The translations under genes and the position numbers were made by a program. Positions 14,001 through 25,551 of a stretch of 64,000 bases of DNA are shown piece by piece; position 1 is the first letter of the stretch; each line of letters opens with the position of its first letter. The stretch covers positions 46,362,821 through 46,426,820 of the forward strand of contig JALGPY010000002.1 in NCBI GenBank assembly GCA_023055425.1, written 5' to 3'. The stretch is from Linanthus parryae (Eukaryota; Streptophyta; Magnoliopsida; Ericales; Polemoniaceae). The notes beneath the pieces were generated by a model that saw only the letters and a program-made list of their open reading frames with translations, was not told the origin of the DNA and did no database searches.

Positions 14001-14607
14001 TTAACGAATTTCCCAGCTAGGGCTCTACGTGACCTTACCCGAATATCTCTCTCATTACTCCACCGTTCACCAAATTAATTTGGGTATACTTTTCCCCACA
14101 TCGAGGGGATTTCTCTGATAGTAGCAGCTCGCACGGAGATGGAGTGGTGGTGGTCGAATAGTGGTGGTCATCTTGGTGGTCGGTGATGAAGAAGGAGGTT
14201 GTTGTTGTCTCTGTTTTTTTTGTGTGCTTTTGGTTGCAAATGAGAAGTTTCTCGAGTACTTTCTCAGTGGATGAGGTGGTGACACCTCAAAGGTTGAGGT
14301 GTCACTATGGTTCATGAGAAAATGCCATTTGGGGGGGGGGGGGGGGTAAGTGAAGTTTATGAAACTTTTTAGGTAGCATATAAGTGAAGTTTATGAAACT
14401 TTTTAGGTAGAATATAAATTTCTATCTTTATAGTATGTACAATTTACTTCCCTTGATTTGAAAGAAACTACCTTCTCATGCTCACTTCTCCTGATATCAC
14501 AATCCTCCTAACGATCAGCGGGTACTGAGTTTGGGAAAATTACAAAATAGCCCCCATAATTTTGGAACATTTCAATTTAACCCCTGAAAATTTTCGAGGG
14601 TATTACA
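11056..14607 (-). mobile_element. LTR 3 of the array
   Basis: 3,552 bp, colinear with LTRs 1 and 2. It carries the longest G run (16 bases, 14331-14346) and the hairpin at 14279-14305. Confidence 0.85.
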
Positions 14608-16330
14608 TTCTACCCCCCTTAAAATAATCTTCGTCCCCGAACATCTTAGACTACTACATACCCCTCTTATTAATTGTTTAATTTGTTATGCGATATCGTT
14701 TTGTTACCATATACGAATTCTTCTTAGTACTAGTTCAGTAATTCATACCATTTCCTTTCCAAGGTACACGCGTGACCTTTCTTTGATCCGTCTGTTCGTC
14801 AGTAACCAGAAGATATGATAAGTTTTGACTCTATATTCTCATGTAGCCTTCATATAGTACTCTTCTGATGTTGTTCTGCCTCTCATTGCTCAGACATTCC
14901 GATCCTTTGACGGCCTTGTCTCACAGGTAGTAATTCTTCAAGTATCTTGCACCCATTAGCCTCAATCTCTGCGGATTACCGGTTACTTTTTAGATTCTAC
15001 TGAAATATTCTTCTGCACAAGGAACTGTAACATACTTATAATCAACACTTAAGATTCCCATATCGATCTCCAGACAGAGTTACAAGCGCCCAAAAGTTAT
15101 TTTCCTTCATTACCTTACGTTAGTCCCTAAGACTCCAGAAGGATGTTCAACTATATCATATTCCCCTTATTATGTACCATGTCACGCTTCCGTTGCCCAA
15201 GATTGTTTCATCATCTGCAGTATTTTGCTAAGTTTAACCATCCTTGTCACCTCGAACAACCTGTTACTTTAAGACACTACATGTATTCCCGAACAACCTT
15301 GTTAAAAGTTTCTCTGAGAGCGAGATAGCTCATTAAGCCCTCAACCATATTCTTAATGAGACTCCTCTCATTCTTATCACTCCTACTGAACCATTGTATA
15401 CCTTAAATTGATGTGTTGACCACTCCTTTCACTACTTAAACGTGACAGATAAATTCCCTTAACAATATTCTCTTACTTCCACGTACTTTACTCAATCTCT
15501 CAAATATTTCCCTGTTTCTGTTAATACCACTCAAAACGAGCCTCGTTTGCTTGTCACGATCCTCTCCTGATTCTACTCCCCATCCCAAGAATATACCTGA
15601 TAGAATATGACCAACCTCTTAATTACTTCGTAAACCCACCCTGCCTTGTCCACTGTTCTGAAATAGGCGTATCCAATCTCTTATCCTTTTCTTAATAGGA
15701 TTTACTGCCACGTCTTCACGTTCTAACCATCTACTTTGTCTACCAGCGGATCATTAACCATTACTTATTTGGTTCCCTAGATGCCGTATACAACCTTAGG
15801 ATGCCAAACAAGGTCATCCATCTACAAGACAAAATACCTACTTAACTACCTCAGTTTCTGTCCAACTATGCTATTTGATAAGTATTTATGTCAAGCGTTT
15901 CCCATCCAATCATATGCCATCTCTCCTGGCTGACATATATGATATTCACAAATATCCTACTTGATGTATTAGCCGTATTTCCACCGTGCAGGATCAATAT
16001 CAACCCCCTCCATCAAGTTTCTGGATCATCCCGGTAGAAAATTATCCTAGTACTGTTTTTCTCATCCATTATTCGTTATCTCCTTTAGAAACATGCAGTA
16101 TACCTATTATGAAGAGTAGTTACATGTGAATCTCTCCCTTAGATCCCAACTGTTTAGGCCTATTTGGCCCCAAACATCCACACATAGCTCTCTCGTCATT
16201 GCTCTTCCCGACCATCCTATTCTCGTTTTTGTCTTGATTCCTATCAAATTATAGTTTTTAAATCACTATCCACCTATTATCATAAGTTTCCAATTCTGTC
16301 TCTTCACAGAACCAATGCTCTGATACCATC
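14608..16330 (-). mobile_element. Internal region 3 (non-coding)
   Basis: 1,723 bp, colinear with internal regions 1 and 2, with a polypurine tract at about 14608-14621 and a primer-binding site at 16316-16328. Confidence 0.75.
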
Positions 16331-18867
16331 TGTAACACTCCCATCCTAGAGTACTGAAGAATTACTATTGGATTCCCCAGACTCTCTGAAGGTGTCCTCC
16401 GCTACGCACGGAAATGCTCAGCAAGGAGACTAACTCTAACGGTTCTGTTACAAGACGGAATTAAAGAAACTGGAATTTAGATAAAACTTACTATAACCAT
16501 TAGCATACTCTGGCGTATAATATTCTAAGTGTTTGTCTGCTTCCCAACTACCCGCACATCACCTGCCAAGAATAGAAGGTAGTGAAGTTACGACGTCAGA
16601 TTGCCAGAAAATAGAATCTGAAATAGTAGATATAAACAGATTTGAAAACGTATAACCCGTACTTGTAAAGAATATGTCTCAGTAATCTGACCCACGTCAA
16701 ATAGTAAATGTATTTCTATTCCAGTGACTCCAGTCATCCGATAACACAGTTACGAGATTTCCATATTCATTTCCTCATTCCTGTACCACCCATTAATCCA
16801 CCAAGACAAACTAGACCTTAAGTGTGCACACCCCCTACTGGATCGTCAGTCCAGAGGGTAGTACTAGTTGCCTACCAGTCGGGAGCTAGCGATGTACCGG
16901 CTGAGCCCGTAGTTCGTGAATGTAAAGCCCGTAGAACGGGTCCCATAATTGTATCAAGCCCGTCGTACGGGTCCCATAAATATTTGACCATACAGAGGAC
17001 AAGGGTACAAGAATCTGTTATTATTAAATAAGAATTCCCAAACAATTATGAATCATACCCATACTTACCTGATTCATGTGAATATATATAGATGTCCGAG
17101 ACAAGCCTTCCTGTTATACCACGATTTCCGTGTTTTCCATTCACAAAGACATGCATACATCTTATCTAGCATTATTTGATGGTAAATAAGCATTCATATG
17201 CTTACCTGATAGCCTGCTTAGTATTCCTAATCAGCGATGCTAACTTTCTAATCTAGCAGCCTCTACACATATAATTACACATATAATTATTAGTACTTAT
17301 CCTCATTAGTGAGGTAAAATGCATATGCAAGAGTCATGCAAGCTGTCTAGCCTAGAATGACTATTTAGCCTATGAAGCCTCGGTCTTATCAGTACAGCCA
17401 CCGATTGTTCCTGAACCCCCCACCCCAATTATACCTAGTAGGCCAGTCTCACGAGTTATTAAGTCTCCAAGTTGTTCACTTAAGATTGTCTCCTAGGTTT
17501 TGATTATTAAACTCAAGTCCCTAATGTTTAATTAAATTGCACTTTAGCCCCTAACTGGGCCAGAGTTCCCTACCAAGTCAGATTAATCTTAACAGTCCGC
17601 AATCGTCATTTTTAACAACGTCAGGTAGTATTAGGATAGAAAACTACAACTTTAGGTATTTTCACTTAGGCCCCTAAAGTTTTGCAAATTTCAAAAAGAC
17701 CCCCTAACAGTTTTCTTGGTTAATATTGACCCAAAGTAGTTTATTATAACTCAAAATACCTAAACAAGTCATGCTTATAGCTCCAAGACATTGATTCCAA
17801 CTTGACACAACTTTTAAGTGAAATTACTATTTTGCCCCTCTAATACAGTTTGGTCAAACTGAGTTTTCTAGGGAGGTCAACTTGGTCAAATTTGACAATC
17901 GGATGCAGAATAACCACGTCATCAACTTTTCTCAAGGATGTGAAGACTAGAAAGGTCATTTTGACTGAAAAATTGGAAGTCGACACCTTAGAGAAATTAG
18001 CACGAACAACCAACTTTGAAGCCAGATTATGATCAATTGAAGAAGAGTTTGGAAAATCAGATAATAGATTTCTGTGGCTGGTTGAACAGGGATTCCAGGA
18101 CATATTTAATATCAGAGAAACTCCATATATTCAAAAAGATATGACATATCAAAGTTTGACAAATTCAAGCTTGGTTCTATACTTAGCCAATATTTGAGAC
18201 GACTTCCGACATAATTTGTAGCAACTTGGAGGCTAATTTGAGTTGGCTTCGAGAGTGTCTCGAAAGATTAAAAATTATATGAATGTTGTAGTGGTAGGTT
18301 AATAGAGAAACTAGGTTCAAGTTTTGAATCAAAATTCCAAACAGAGAATGAGTTATAGGAGTTTAGAGTTGAGAACAAAATGCAGGTTAAGTATTAAACA
18401 TGAATAGCATTGTTTGCACACAGAATTGCAGCCAAGTTTAACTCAATTTTTAGTTCCTTTAGAGTGTGTTCCAGGAGAGAAAATTATAAGAGAATTGTAG
18501 CCTTATACATGAACTTTAGACAGGAATCAACCTCACCAAAATCCATCAATTAGAAAGCAACTTACAGGCCTTCATGAGAAAATGCCATTTGGAAGGGGGG
18601 GGGGGGTAAGTGAAGTTTATGAAACTTTTTAGGTAGCATATAAGTGAAGTTTATGAAACTTTTTAGGTAGAATATAAAATTTCTATCTTTATAGTATGTA
18701 CAATTTACTTCCCTTGATTTGAAGAAACTACCTTCTCATGCTCACTTCTCCTGATATCACAATCCTCCTAAAGATCAGCGGGTACTGAGTTTGGGAAAAT
18801 TACAAAATAGCCACCATAATTTTGGAACATTTCAATTTAACCCCTGAAAGTTTTCGAGGGTATTACA
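16331..18867 (-). mobile_element. LTR 4 of the array, internally deleted
   Basis: 2,537 bp. Relative to LTR 3 it lacks the equivalent of 13301-14314 (1,014 bp). The junction at 18571-18574 is the 4-bp microhomology TTCA, present at both breakpoints in the intact copies. The LTR still ends TATTACA, but what follows is a LINE instead of an internal region, so the array stops here. Confidence 0.85.
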
Positions 18868-18885
18868 TCTGCCCCCTTTAAACCC

Positions 18886-19617
18886 CATAGAGGGTTAAGG
18901 CAAGGGGATCCTTTGTCCCCTTTTCTATTTTCTCTTTGTGCTGAGGTTTTCTCTGCATCTTTGCTGCATGCCAAAGAAACAGGGCTCATAGCTGGTATCC
19001 CTTACTCTCGGAGAGAAGAGCTCACTCATATGCAGTTTGCAGATGACACTCTTATCTTTTTCCAAATTACCCCTAGTGTAGGTTTACATATCCAATCTTT
19101 AATCTCCACCTTTGCTTCTCAATCAGGTTTAAATATCAACATAAACAAATCCTCTATTGTTTTTAGTCCTAATTGTACCAATCTTGATAAACAGAACCTC
19201 AGCCAAGCTTTTCTCGTTACTGAGAAACCACACTTAGGAAAATATCTTGGCATCTTTCTCAACAATAAAGGAAACAATAAAGAACTCATAGCTGACACTG
19301 TTGGTAAAATTTACCAGAAATGCTCTCGTTGGAAGGGTCTTATGCTGAACTTTGTAGGTAGATGTGTTCTTATTAAAGCTGTTCTTAATAGCCTTCTTGT
19401 TTACCCCATGTCCATTAGTGTTTTCCCTAACAAAACTTGCAAGGTCATTTCATCAATGCTAGCAAAAATTTTATGGTTTGGCAACACTTCTACTAAAGGC
19501 ATACACTGGCTTCCTTGGAAATTTCTCTGCAACAAGACTAATAGAGGGGGCTTAGGTTTTCAAGACATAACTTCCTTTAATAATGTCTTATTGCCAAAAG
19601 CAGCTGGAGAATGCTAA
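18886..19617 (+). pseudogene. LINE reverse transcriptase, C-terminal part
   Basis: The frame opens with RGLRQGDPLSPFLF, the conserved motif ahead of the polymerase active site, and then QFADD at about 19036-19050, the catalytic F/YxDD box of non-LTR reverse transcriptases. It ends with GGLGFQD and an early stop. The stop follows a frame change near 19606 that looks like loss of one T, because the expected continuation is found one frame over from 19611. The first in-frame Met is at 18913, but the domain clearly begins upstream. Not functional. Confidence 0.85.
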
Positions 19618-20567
19618 CTTCTAAATCTTCTCTTTTCTCTAAATACTTCTCTACCAAATACCGTAAAAGAACACACTTTAATATCACTAGGCCCGAAACC
19701 TCTTCTTCTACTGCTTGGAGAACCATCTGTAAAGGAAAGGACACTCTTTATAAGGGTTTGGATTGGAAAATAGGTAATGGAAACCAAATCATGATTAGAT
19801 CATCTGGATGGGTCCCTGATGTCCCTGCTGATTCCCTTCAAGAAATTTTGCATAATACTGATGCAAGGCATATTTTTATTTCTGTTAATCAGTTGCTTGA
19901 CTCTTCTATTGATGGAAGTGGCAAATGGTGTAGGCACACTGTTTTCCAGCTCTTTCCTCAATGGTTGGCTAATAAGATTATGGAGCAGGATTGTGGTTCC
20001 TTTGATGAGAAAGACATCCCCTTTTGGAAAGCCACCTCTTCTGGCATCTTCTCTGTCTCTTCTGCTTATAATCTTCTTAACTATAATAGCTCCTCTCCTA
20101 ATCTCTCTTCTAATCCTCTGCATTTTAAGTCTATTAGTAACAAAATTAATTGGTCCATACTCTGGAAATCTGGTTTGCCTAATCATATTAATGGTCTTAT
20201 TTGGAGGATTCTTACTAGTTCCCTTCATACCTTGCATAATTTGCATGCTAGAGTAAATTCAATTCATCCTATTTTCCCTTTCTGTAATGCTTCTATTGAA
20301 ACTGCTACTCATCTTTTCCTTCTTTGTCCAAGGGCTCAAGGAGTCTGGCTCAAGGCTCATATCCCTATCTCTTACTCCCATTCTCTTAATATCACTTTAT
20401 GGATTAAGAGTTGGCACAGAAAGAAGAAAGATTGGAAAAGTAATCCCAATTGGTGTTGGATTCCCGCCATCACATGGACTCTTTGGAATTCTAGAAACCA
20501 GATGATCTTTCAAAAGATCAACATCAATGGGGAGCAGCTGTTCCACCTTGCCCAGATCTTGATGTAA
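19611..20567 (+). pseudogene. LINE zf-RVT (reverse transcriptase zinc-binding) region
   Basis: This is the continuation of the LINE polyprotein in another frame. A segment at about 20140-20360 (W..LWKSGLPNHINGLIWR, then ETATHLFLLCPRAQGVW) fits the plant zf-RVT domain that follows the reverse transcriptase in L1-type elements. The first cysteine of the usual C-x2-C pair is replaced by phenylalanine (FPFCNASIET). No RNase H domain follows. A short unassigned ORF at 20626-20907 lies in the 3' region. Confidence 0.8.
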
Positions 20568-21066
20568 TTTATTATTTTATCAGCTCAGTAACACTTTTCT
20601 TTTTACCTACTCAGATTCTTCAACTATGGTCAAGATTGCTTCTGTGGATGGTGCACCCTCCTGGGTCAAAGCTTCTGATCAGTTTGTAACTAGTGCCAGC
20701 ATTCAGCAAGTGCTAGATGTGGCTCCTCTTTCCTCTGAACCCCCTCTTGGTGATCCAGTCAAGGTTTCAGCTGAAAGTGTCATTGAGTTTGGCTCCTCTT
20801 CAGCAGAAGGTGGTGCCCCTCCCTCCACTTCAGAAGGTGCTGCAACTCTCTCTTTGGATCCCTCTTTGGTGCCCTCTAATGCTATCATCCCCTTCATCAT
20901 GGAGTAAATATTGGAGTTGGTTTAAGTAGTGGTTATGTTTCTTATCAATCCCTGTTATGTTAGTATTTGGATGTTCAGCTAAGGTTTGTTCTAGTATTTG
21001 AAGTTTCATGATTTGGACTTGTTTGTAAGTGTTATTTTGATCTGTCTATGATATTCCTCATGTTTT

Positions 21067-21116
<50 letters not shown>

Positions 21117-21153
21117 CAAACCAAACAGTGCCTATAGATTGAATGGGAAATTA

Positions 21154-21475
21154 CTCCCTCCGTTTCATGAGAAAATTCACAATCACTTTTTGCAGATTTT
21201 TTAAGAACTATTAGTCTGATTCTTCTTTTTCTTTTCATTTTGAATCGTATCTGGGATACTTCGATTGAATAATTTGAATCGCAAAATAATTCGATATTTT
21301 GACAATTATTTACTGTGTTATAGAGCATATTTTGATCTACAACACTACGAAAAGATTATCAGAGAATTGCATCATTTGACTATCCAATTCACCGAGTCAA
21401 AGTGACACACTGAATAGCGATAAAGTTAAAATGGGAAAAATAGAAATAATTGTAGTGGTTCTCCCTCCAAAGGAG
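21154..21475. mobile_element. Diverged Stowaway-like MITE
   Basis: The left end CTCCCTCCGTTTC follows a TA, and the right end ...GGAG is followed by TA. The right half, read on the minus strand, shares the block around CACTTTGACTCGGTGA with the MITEs at 22031, 30992 and 61913. The two ends match poorly, so this copy is decayed or partly replaced. Confidence 0.55.
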
Positions 21476-21490
21476 TATAACATCATTGAT

Positions 21491-21848
21491 TTTGATTTTT
21501 TTTTTTTTTTTTGAGGGAACCTACCCGGTAGGTAGGGCGGCATAAACCCGCATTTTATTTAAAACAGGCTTCCAACCCGAAAGATATGTGGGGGGACATA
21601 AAACCTTACCCACTACATAAAACAAATAAAACAAACACAAACAACATAGCCAAACAACCAGGCCCAACAAACCCTAAAGTTATGAGTCAAAGTTACAGTC
21701 AGACTCAATGTCTTTGTCTAACACATGAAGTAAATAACTCGGTGGAGAAACAGAATAGACCAAAACCTCATCGTTCTCCAGACCATTCGTCGCTAGTAAA
21801 TGCGCCGCTTCGTTCCCTTTTCTCCCTATGTAAGTAACTTGGCTTCGC
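21491..21848 (-). mobile_element. LINE 3'-end fragment with 12-bp target-site duplication
   Basis: The insertion is bounded by AACATCATTGAT at 21479-21490 and again at 21849-21860, an exact 12-bp duplication. The left edge is a T-rich run (21496-21512), the poly(A) tail on the minus strand. The right edge is the 5' truncation. The piece is about 358 bp and carries the RNase H C-terminus. Confidence 0.85.
21680..21848 (-). pseudogene. LINE RNase H C-terminal fragment
   Basis: The minus strand reads GRKGNEAAHLLATNGL and on to a stop at 21680-21682. The pattern R-x-x-N-x-x-A-H-x-L-A is the end of the RNase H domain found at the C-terminus of plant LINE polyproteins. Only about 55 residues remain because the element is 5'-truncated. 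It belongs to a different LINE family from the 18870 element, which lacks RNase H. Confidence 0.75.
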
Positions 21849-22030
21849 AACATCATTGATGTTACTTAAAAAACGATGTACATTTTCTTTCCGGTGTTTA
21901 AGATGGTGCTTTTTACTTTATAGATTTTCTTAAATTAGTTCATTTATGGTTCAGGTTTAAATTAATAAATCATTTCGTTTCACAAGAGCCTATTTTAAAA
22001 TTTTACACGAAACTCGTGAGTGGTCCAGTA

Positions 22031-22283
22031 CTAGTCAGTTCCCTCTCTTCCTACCCATTATGACTTTTGCCACTATTCACCGGGTCACTTTGACCTGGTG
22101 ATTTGAATAGCAATATGATACAATTTTTTGATAATTTTTTCATGGTGTTGTAGAGTAAAAGTTGTTCTATAATACGGTGAAAAAATTATCAAAAAAATTA
22201 CTTCGTTTTGCGTCACCTGGTCAAAGTGACCCAGATAAGAGTCAAAAAGTCACAATGGATAGGAAGAGAGGGAACGGAGGTGG
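22031..22283. mobile_element. Stowaway-like MITE, 253 bp
   Basis: Flanked by TA at 22029-22030 and 22284-22285. Long terminal inverted repeats: left GTTCCCTCTCTTCCTACCC and right, on the minus strand, GTTCCCTCTCTTCCTATCC, continuing inward with few mismatches. The core GGTCACTTTGACC is shared with the copies at 30992 and 61913. The outermost 8 bases of the left end differ from the family consensus. Confidence 0.8.
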
Positions 22284-23134
22284 TACAACAAACTCTGGTC
22301 CAGTATCTATCATGCATTAGTTGAGTAGTAGTACAATAATTATTGTAGGACTCCTTAATTGTTTCATGCACCGGCCACTTTGATAAACAGTGTGCTAAAC
22401 CTTTTCTGGTAGGGACAAAAAAATGATCTATTTGGAGAATTATTGTTATTTGGTTCCATGTGACCTAAACCTAACACAAGCAAGGATCAATAGAGTACGA
22501 ATATGCTAGCTGTATGTCATTTTCTAGGTTTCTATACCCTTCTCTCGAGACATCACCACCCCTCATATATTGCTCCATCTCTTGTCTGATAATTCATTAT
22601 GAGTAAGTGATCGATTCAAGGATATGGCGCAATAGAGTAGAAATCATATCTTTTCCTTAGCAGATTAGCTCACATCTACATTACGGGTGCAAACGATTTA
22701 GTTTTGTTCAGCTTTCAGTTTGTTTTTCTGCAGTTTCGTTCTGTTCGGTATTCGTTTGATCTCAGTTTCAAGCGGTTTGATTTTTTAGAGCTTGTGGTTT
22801 ACATATAAATACGTATATGTAATTATTATTATTTTTGTATGTAGAATAAAAAAGATGTTCATATATCAAAATCCATTCATCAGCTGGCTATGCACATCAC
22901 ATTGTGAAGGCATGTGTTCTAATATTTTATGCATTTAATTTTCCATAACATGTACTGCAAAAATAAATTGTTACTGCGTATGAATGTATGACCTTAGTAT
23001 TACTTTTATGCAATTAAATCAAGAAGTCAAAGGAGACCATGTTAGGACATATAACTAGCTTTGAAGCCAGAATTGCAATATTGTGATGCAGGGGACGTGC
23101 CCGAACATATATTTAGTAACTACACTTGATATTA
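22284..23134. other. Intergenic sequence, no gene seen
   Basis: AT-rich DNA with no supported coding region. The stretch near 22690-22800 is rich in GTTCGTTT/TTCGGT motifs reminiscent of plant hAT-type MITE interiors, but no terminal repeat could be paired. Confidence 0.5.
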
Positions 23135-23308
23135 GGGATGTAAACGGTTCGATTTGATTTGGTTTGTACCGGAATCCGAACGGAACCCAAGTTCTCGATT
23201 TGGGAAAATCCTGAACCTAAAATGAACCATTTAACGGTTTGATTCGGTTCGGTTCACCTATAAACGGTTCGGTACCGGTTCAGACACAGTTAACCTGATA
23301 ACACTTTT

Positions 23309-23343
<35 letters not shown>
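23135..23343. repeat. MITE-like fragment and poly(A) tract
   Basis: GGGATGTAAACGGTTCG at 23137 starts a stretch full of CGGTTCGGTT-type motifs, typical of common plant hAT-like MITEs. No right-hand inverted copy is present, so it is partial. A 30-A run lies at 23314-23343. The word CTGATAACA occurs about 20 bp before the run and again directly after it. Confidence 0.45.
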
Positions 23344-23345
<2 letters not shown>

Positions 23346-25070
23346 GATAACAATTTCTATTATTGAAATTTAGTCGTGAAAATTTCAAATACTCACAAAT
23401 TTACCTGAAAATATCACATCGAGAAAACTCAGTCCAACTAATTGAATAGAATCCAACATAAATGTAAGAAGAATGAAGATAGTTTAAGTCACTAAACAAT
23501 TACATACTAAATTCAAATGGCTAAATTACAGCAAGCAACGTCACAATACGTTAATATTAGATTATGTAATGTGAACTCATCTAAATTGAAGAGAACATAT
23601 AGACTCCAAAAAAAAACTATATATATATAATTACATATAATAATTAGGCTTAATTACTTAATAGGTATCCCCAGTATACCGGAATTAACACAGTACAATC
23701 TCTACTTCTAGAAGAGACTTATTGCATTCCTCAATTGTAACAAATCATACTACTTGATACTGATAAAAAAGTTTTGTCCGAAATTGACTAGTAAATATTT
23801 TGTTTAAGAGAAAACCGGTCACATTAACCTCAAATAGAAGAATGACAACTATCTCACCCTCTCTAGCTCAACACCAAGAATACCCTACGTATCCTTATGA
23901 GAATCATCACCAAGAACATGAAAACAAATTTCCAGGATTACTACAACCTACAACAAGTCAAATTAACCCCCACAAGAACAATAACTAGAATCTAACAATG
24001 ATTCTCAAAAATCAATTTTACTCGTGATTACGTCGAAAACAGTATCCCAACAAAGAGTTATATCTTGAACTCCGGCGAAAGGGAGCTCAAGCCCAGATTT
24101 AGGGAAGCTCAAGAACCCCCCATCACGAATTCCGTATTCGATTAAGATACGACTGGATCTGATACAAGTATCCCTTCTTATTCGGGTATAGAGATGTGGA
24201 TACAAGTGTATCTGATCCGAATCCGACCCGTTGTCATCCAGAAGGACAAGTATAGGCAAAAACTTTAGTGCGTCCAGAAGTAACGGGCTCAGCCGGTACT
24301 TTCTGGTTATTACCAAAATACCAGCTACCAGATAAAAAATGAGGTCCCACGAGCGAATATTTTTTGGCCTAGACAACATTTGTAAGGAAAAGGATAACAT
24401 ATTTTTCAGGAAGATAATGATCAGAAACTATTAATTTATCTTAGAAAACAATAGAAAAAACATAGATAACCAAAAGCTACGAAAAGATAAAATTATTTGA
24501 TAAAAAGATCAATAAAACCTAAAAACCTTAGTTAAACGATCAACGATCAGTAGAAGCTAGCTTAATTTGAAATTAATACGATTCAAATGAATAAAAAGAC
24601 TAAATAAAAAAAATTCACATAGGTATAGTTAAGTTTTCGAAACCTTCTCCGCTTTCTCGAGTCTCCTACGGATTGTAGTTACTATCTCCTGCAGTTTTGG
24701 GATTTCTAGAGCACAACAGGTGTTGAGAAACTCGTCGTCCCATCAGATATACTTGCATTGTCGACCTATACCCTTGGTTCAAGTTGCGTCCTTCGTTTTC
24801 CGGCGTATGGGCGGTTCGAGTAAGCGGGTTACGACTACAATAACAAGGCTCAAGCCTACACCTAACTTGCGTGTTATGGAAGACGTAGCTTTAGTGGGAG
24901 TGTTGTTTTGTGTGGGTGTAGAGTTAAAACTATGTTGAGACATTGTTGAGGAAATGAAGAATAAAAGAGGTAAGGGTGAGAGAGAAAAATAATCTGAAAC
25001 TGGGAGTGAATGTGTAGGTGTATGTATTTGAAGTGGTTGGTGAGGTAGAAATAAAAGAAGACAATTGGTA
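23344..25070. other. Intergenic sequence, no supported gene
   Basis: The longest ORF (24005-24400, minus, 131 codons) has no recognisable motif. I see no RNA gene or clear repeat edges here. Confidence 0.5.
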
Positions 25071-25314
25071 GTTGGGAGTTAGTTTTCTTTAAATGCCCAT
25101 ATAACATTATCAGTTTTCATGGATAACAATTGTAAGAGTAAGGAGAAAGATTTACTAGTTACACTATGTGCATTTATGAATTTAATGTGGGTTGTTGGGA
25201 GTTAGTTGGCTGTAAATGCCCAGATAATATTAACAGTATTCCTGGAGAACAATTGTAAGAGTAAGGAGAAGATTTATTAGTTATACTATATGCATTTATA
25301 AATTCAATGTGGGT
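25071..25314. repeat. Tandem duplication, ~123-bp unit
   Basis: Two adjacent copies start with GTTGGGAGTTAGTT at 25071 and 25194. They share ATAATATTAACAG-like text, AACAATTGTAAGAGTAAGGA and an end GTGGGT. They differ at roughly a tenth of positions by eye. Confidence 0.85.
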
Positions 25315-25551
25315 AGATGAATTATGTGGTCTTTCAATCAATGAGAATGAAGATGTAGTTGGAAAAAGAGTAAATAAAAAAACTAGGATTATAAAAAAAA
25401 TAAAAATACTACATATCCCACATGATATTCAAACAAAAAACAACCACAAGTCCATAACCTCCACATACCAACCACACCACCACATATGTTCAAACAACCA
25501 CAACAAAATAAACATTGTTTCAGACTTAGTTCCACAAACAGATAACCACAA

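Larger units (their letters stand above)
1..18867 (-). mobile_element. Tandem array of a non-autonomous Gypsy-like LTR retrotransposon
   Basis: The same ~5.28-kb unit starts at 1, 5305, 10579 and 15859, so the periods are 5304, 5274 and 5280. Each unit has an LTR of about 3.55 kb and an internal region of about 1.73 kb, with one LTR shared between neighbouring internal regions. The orientation is minus: the tRNA-iMet primer site lies just left of each LTR on the plus strand, and a polypurine tract lies just right of it. The internal regions carry no gag or pol apart from a 14-residue pol terminus, so the element must have been mobilised in trans. LTR-int-LTR-int-LTR is the product expected from unequal recombination between LTRs. 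The copies look nearly identical by eye. Assignment to Gypsy, perhaps Tekay/Del-like, rests on the pol terminus and is inference. Confidence 0.85.
18870..21113 (+). mobile_element. 5'-truncated LINE (L1-type) with poly(A) tail
   Basis: A non-LTR retrotransposon fragment starts inside the reverse transcriptase and runs through the zinc-binding domain, a 3' untranslated region and a 46-A tail (21068-21113). The endonuclease, ORF1 and the N-terminal part of the reverse transcriptase are missing, as in a normal 5' truncation. The left edge abuts the end of LTR 4 and is uncertain within about 20 bp. I found no target-site duplication, so later rearrangement at one side is possible. Confidence 0.85.

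Noticed and set aside
19800..20246. Overlapping ORFs on both strands inside the LINE
   Set aside because: Shadows of the zf-RVT reading frame.
24005..24400. 131-codon minus-strand ORF
   Set aside because: No recognisable domain, no supporting promoter or splice context, and surrounded by AT-rich non-coding DNA.
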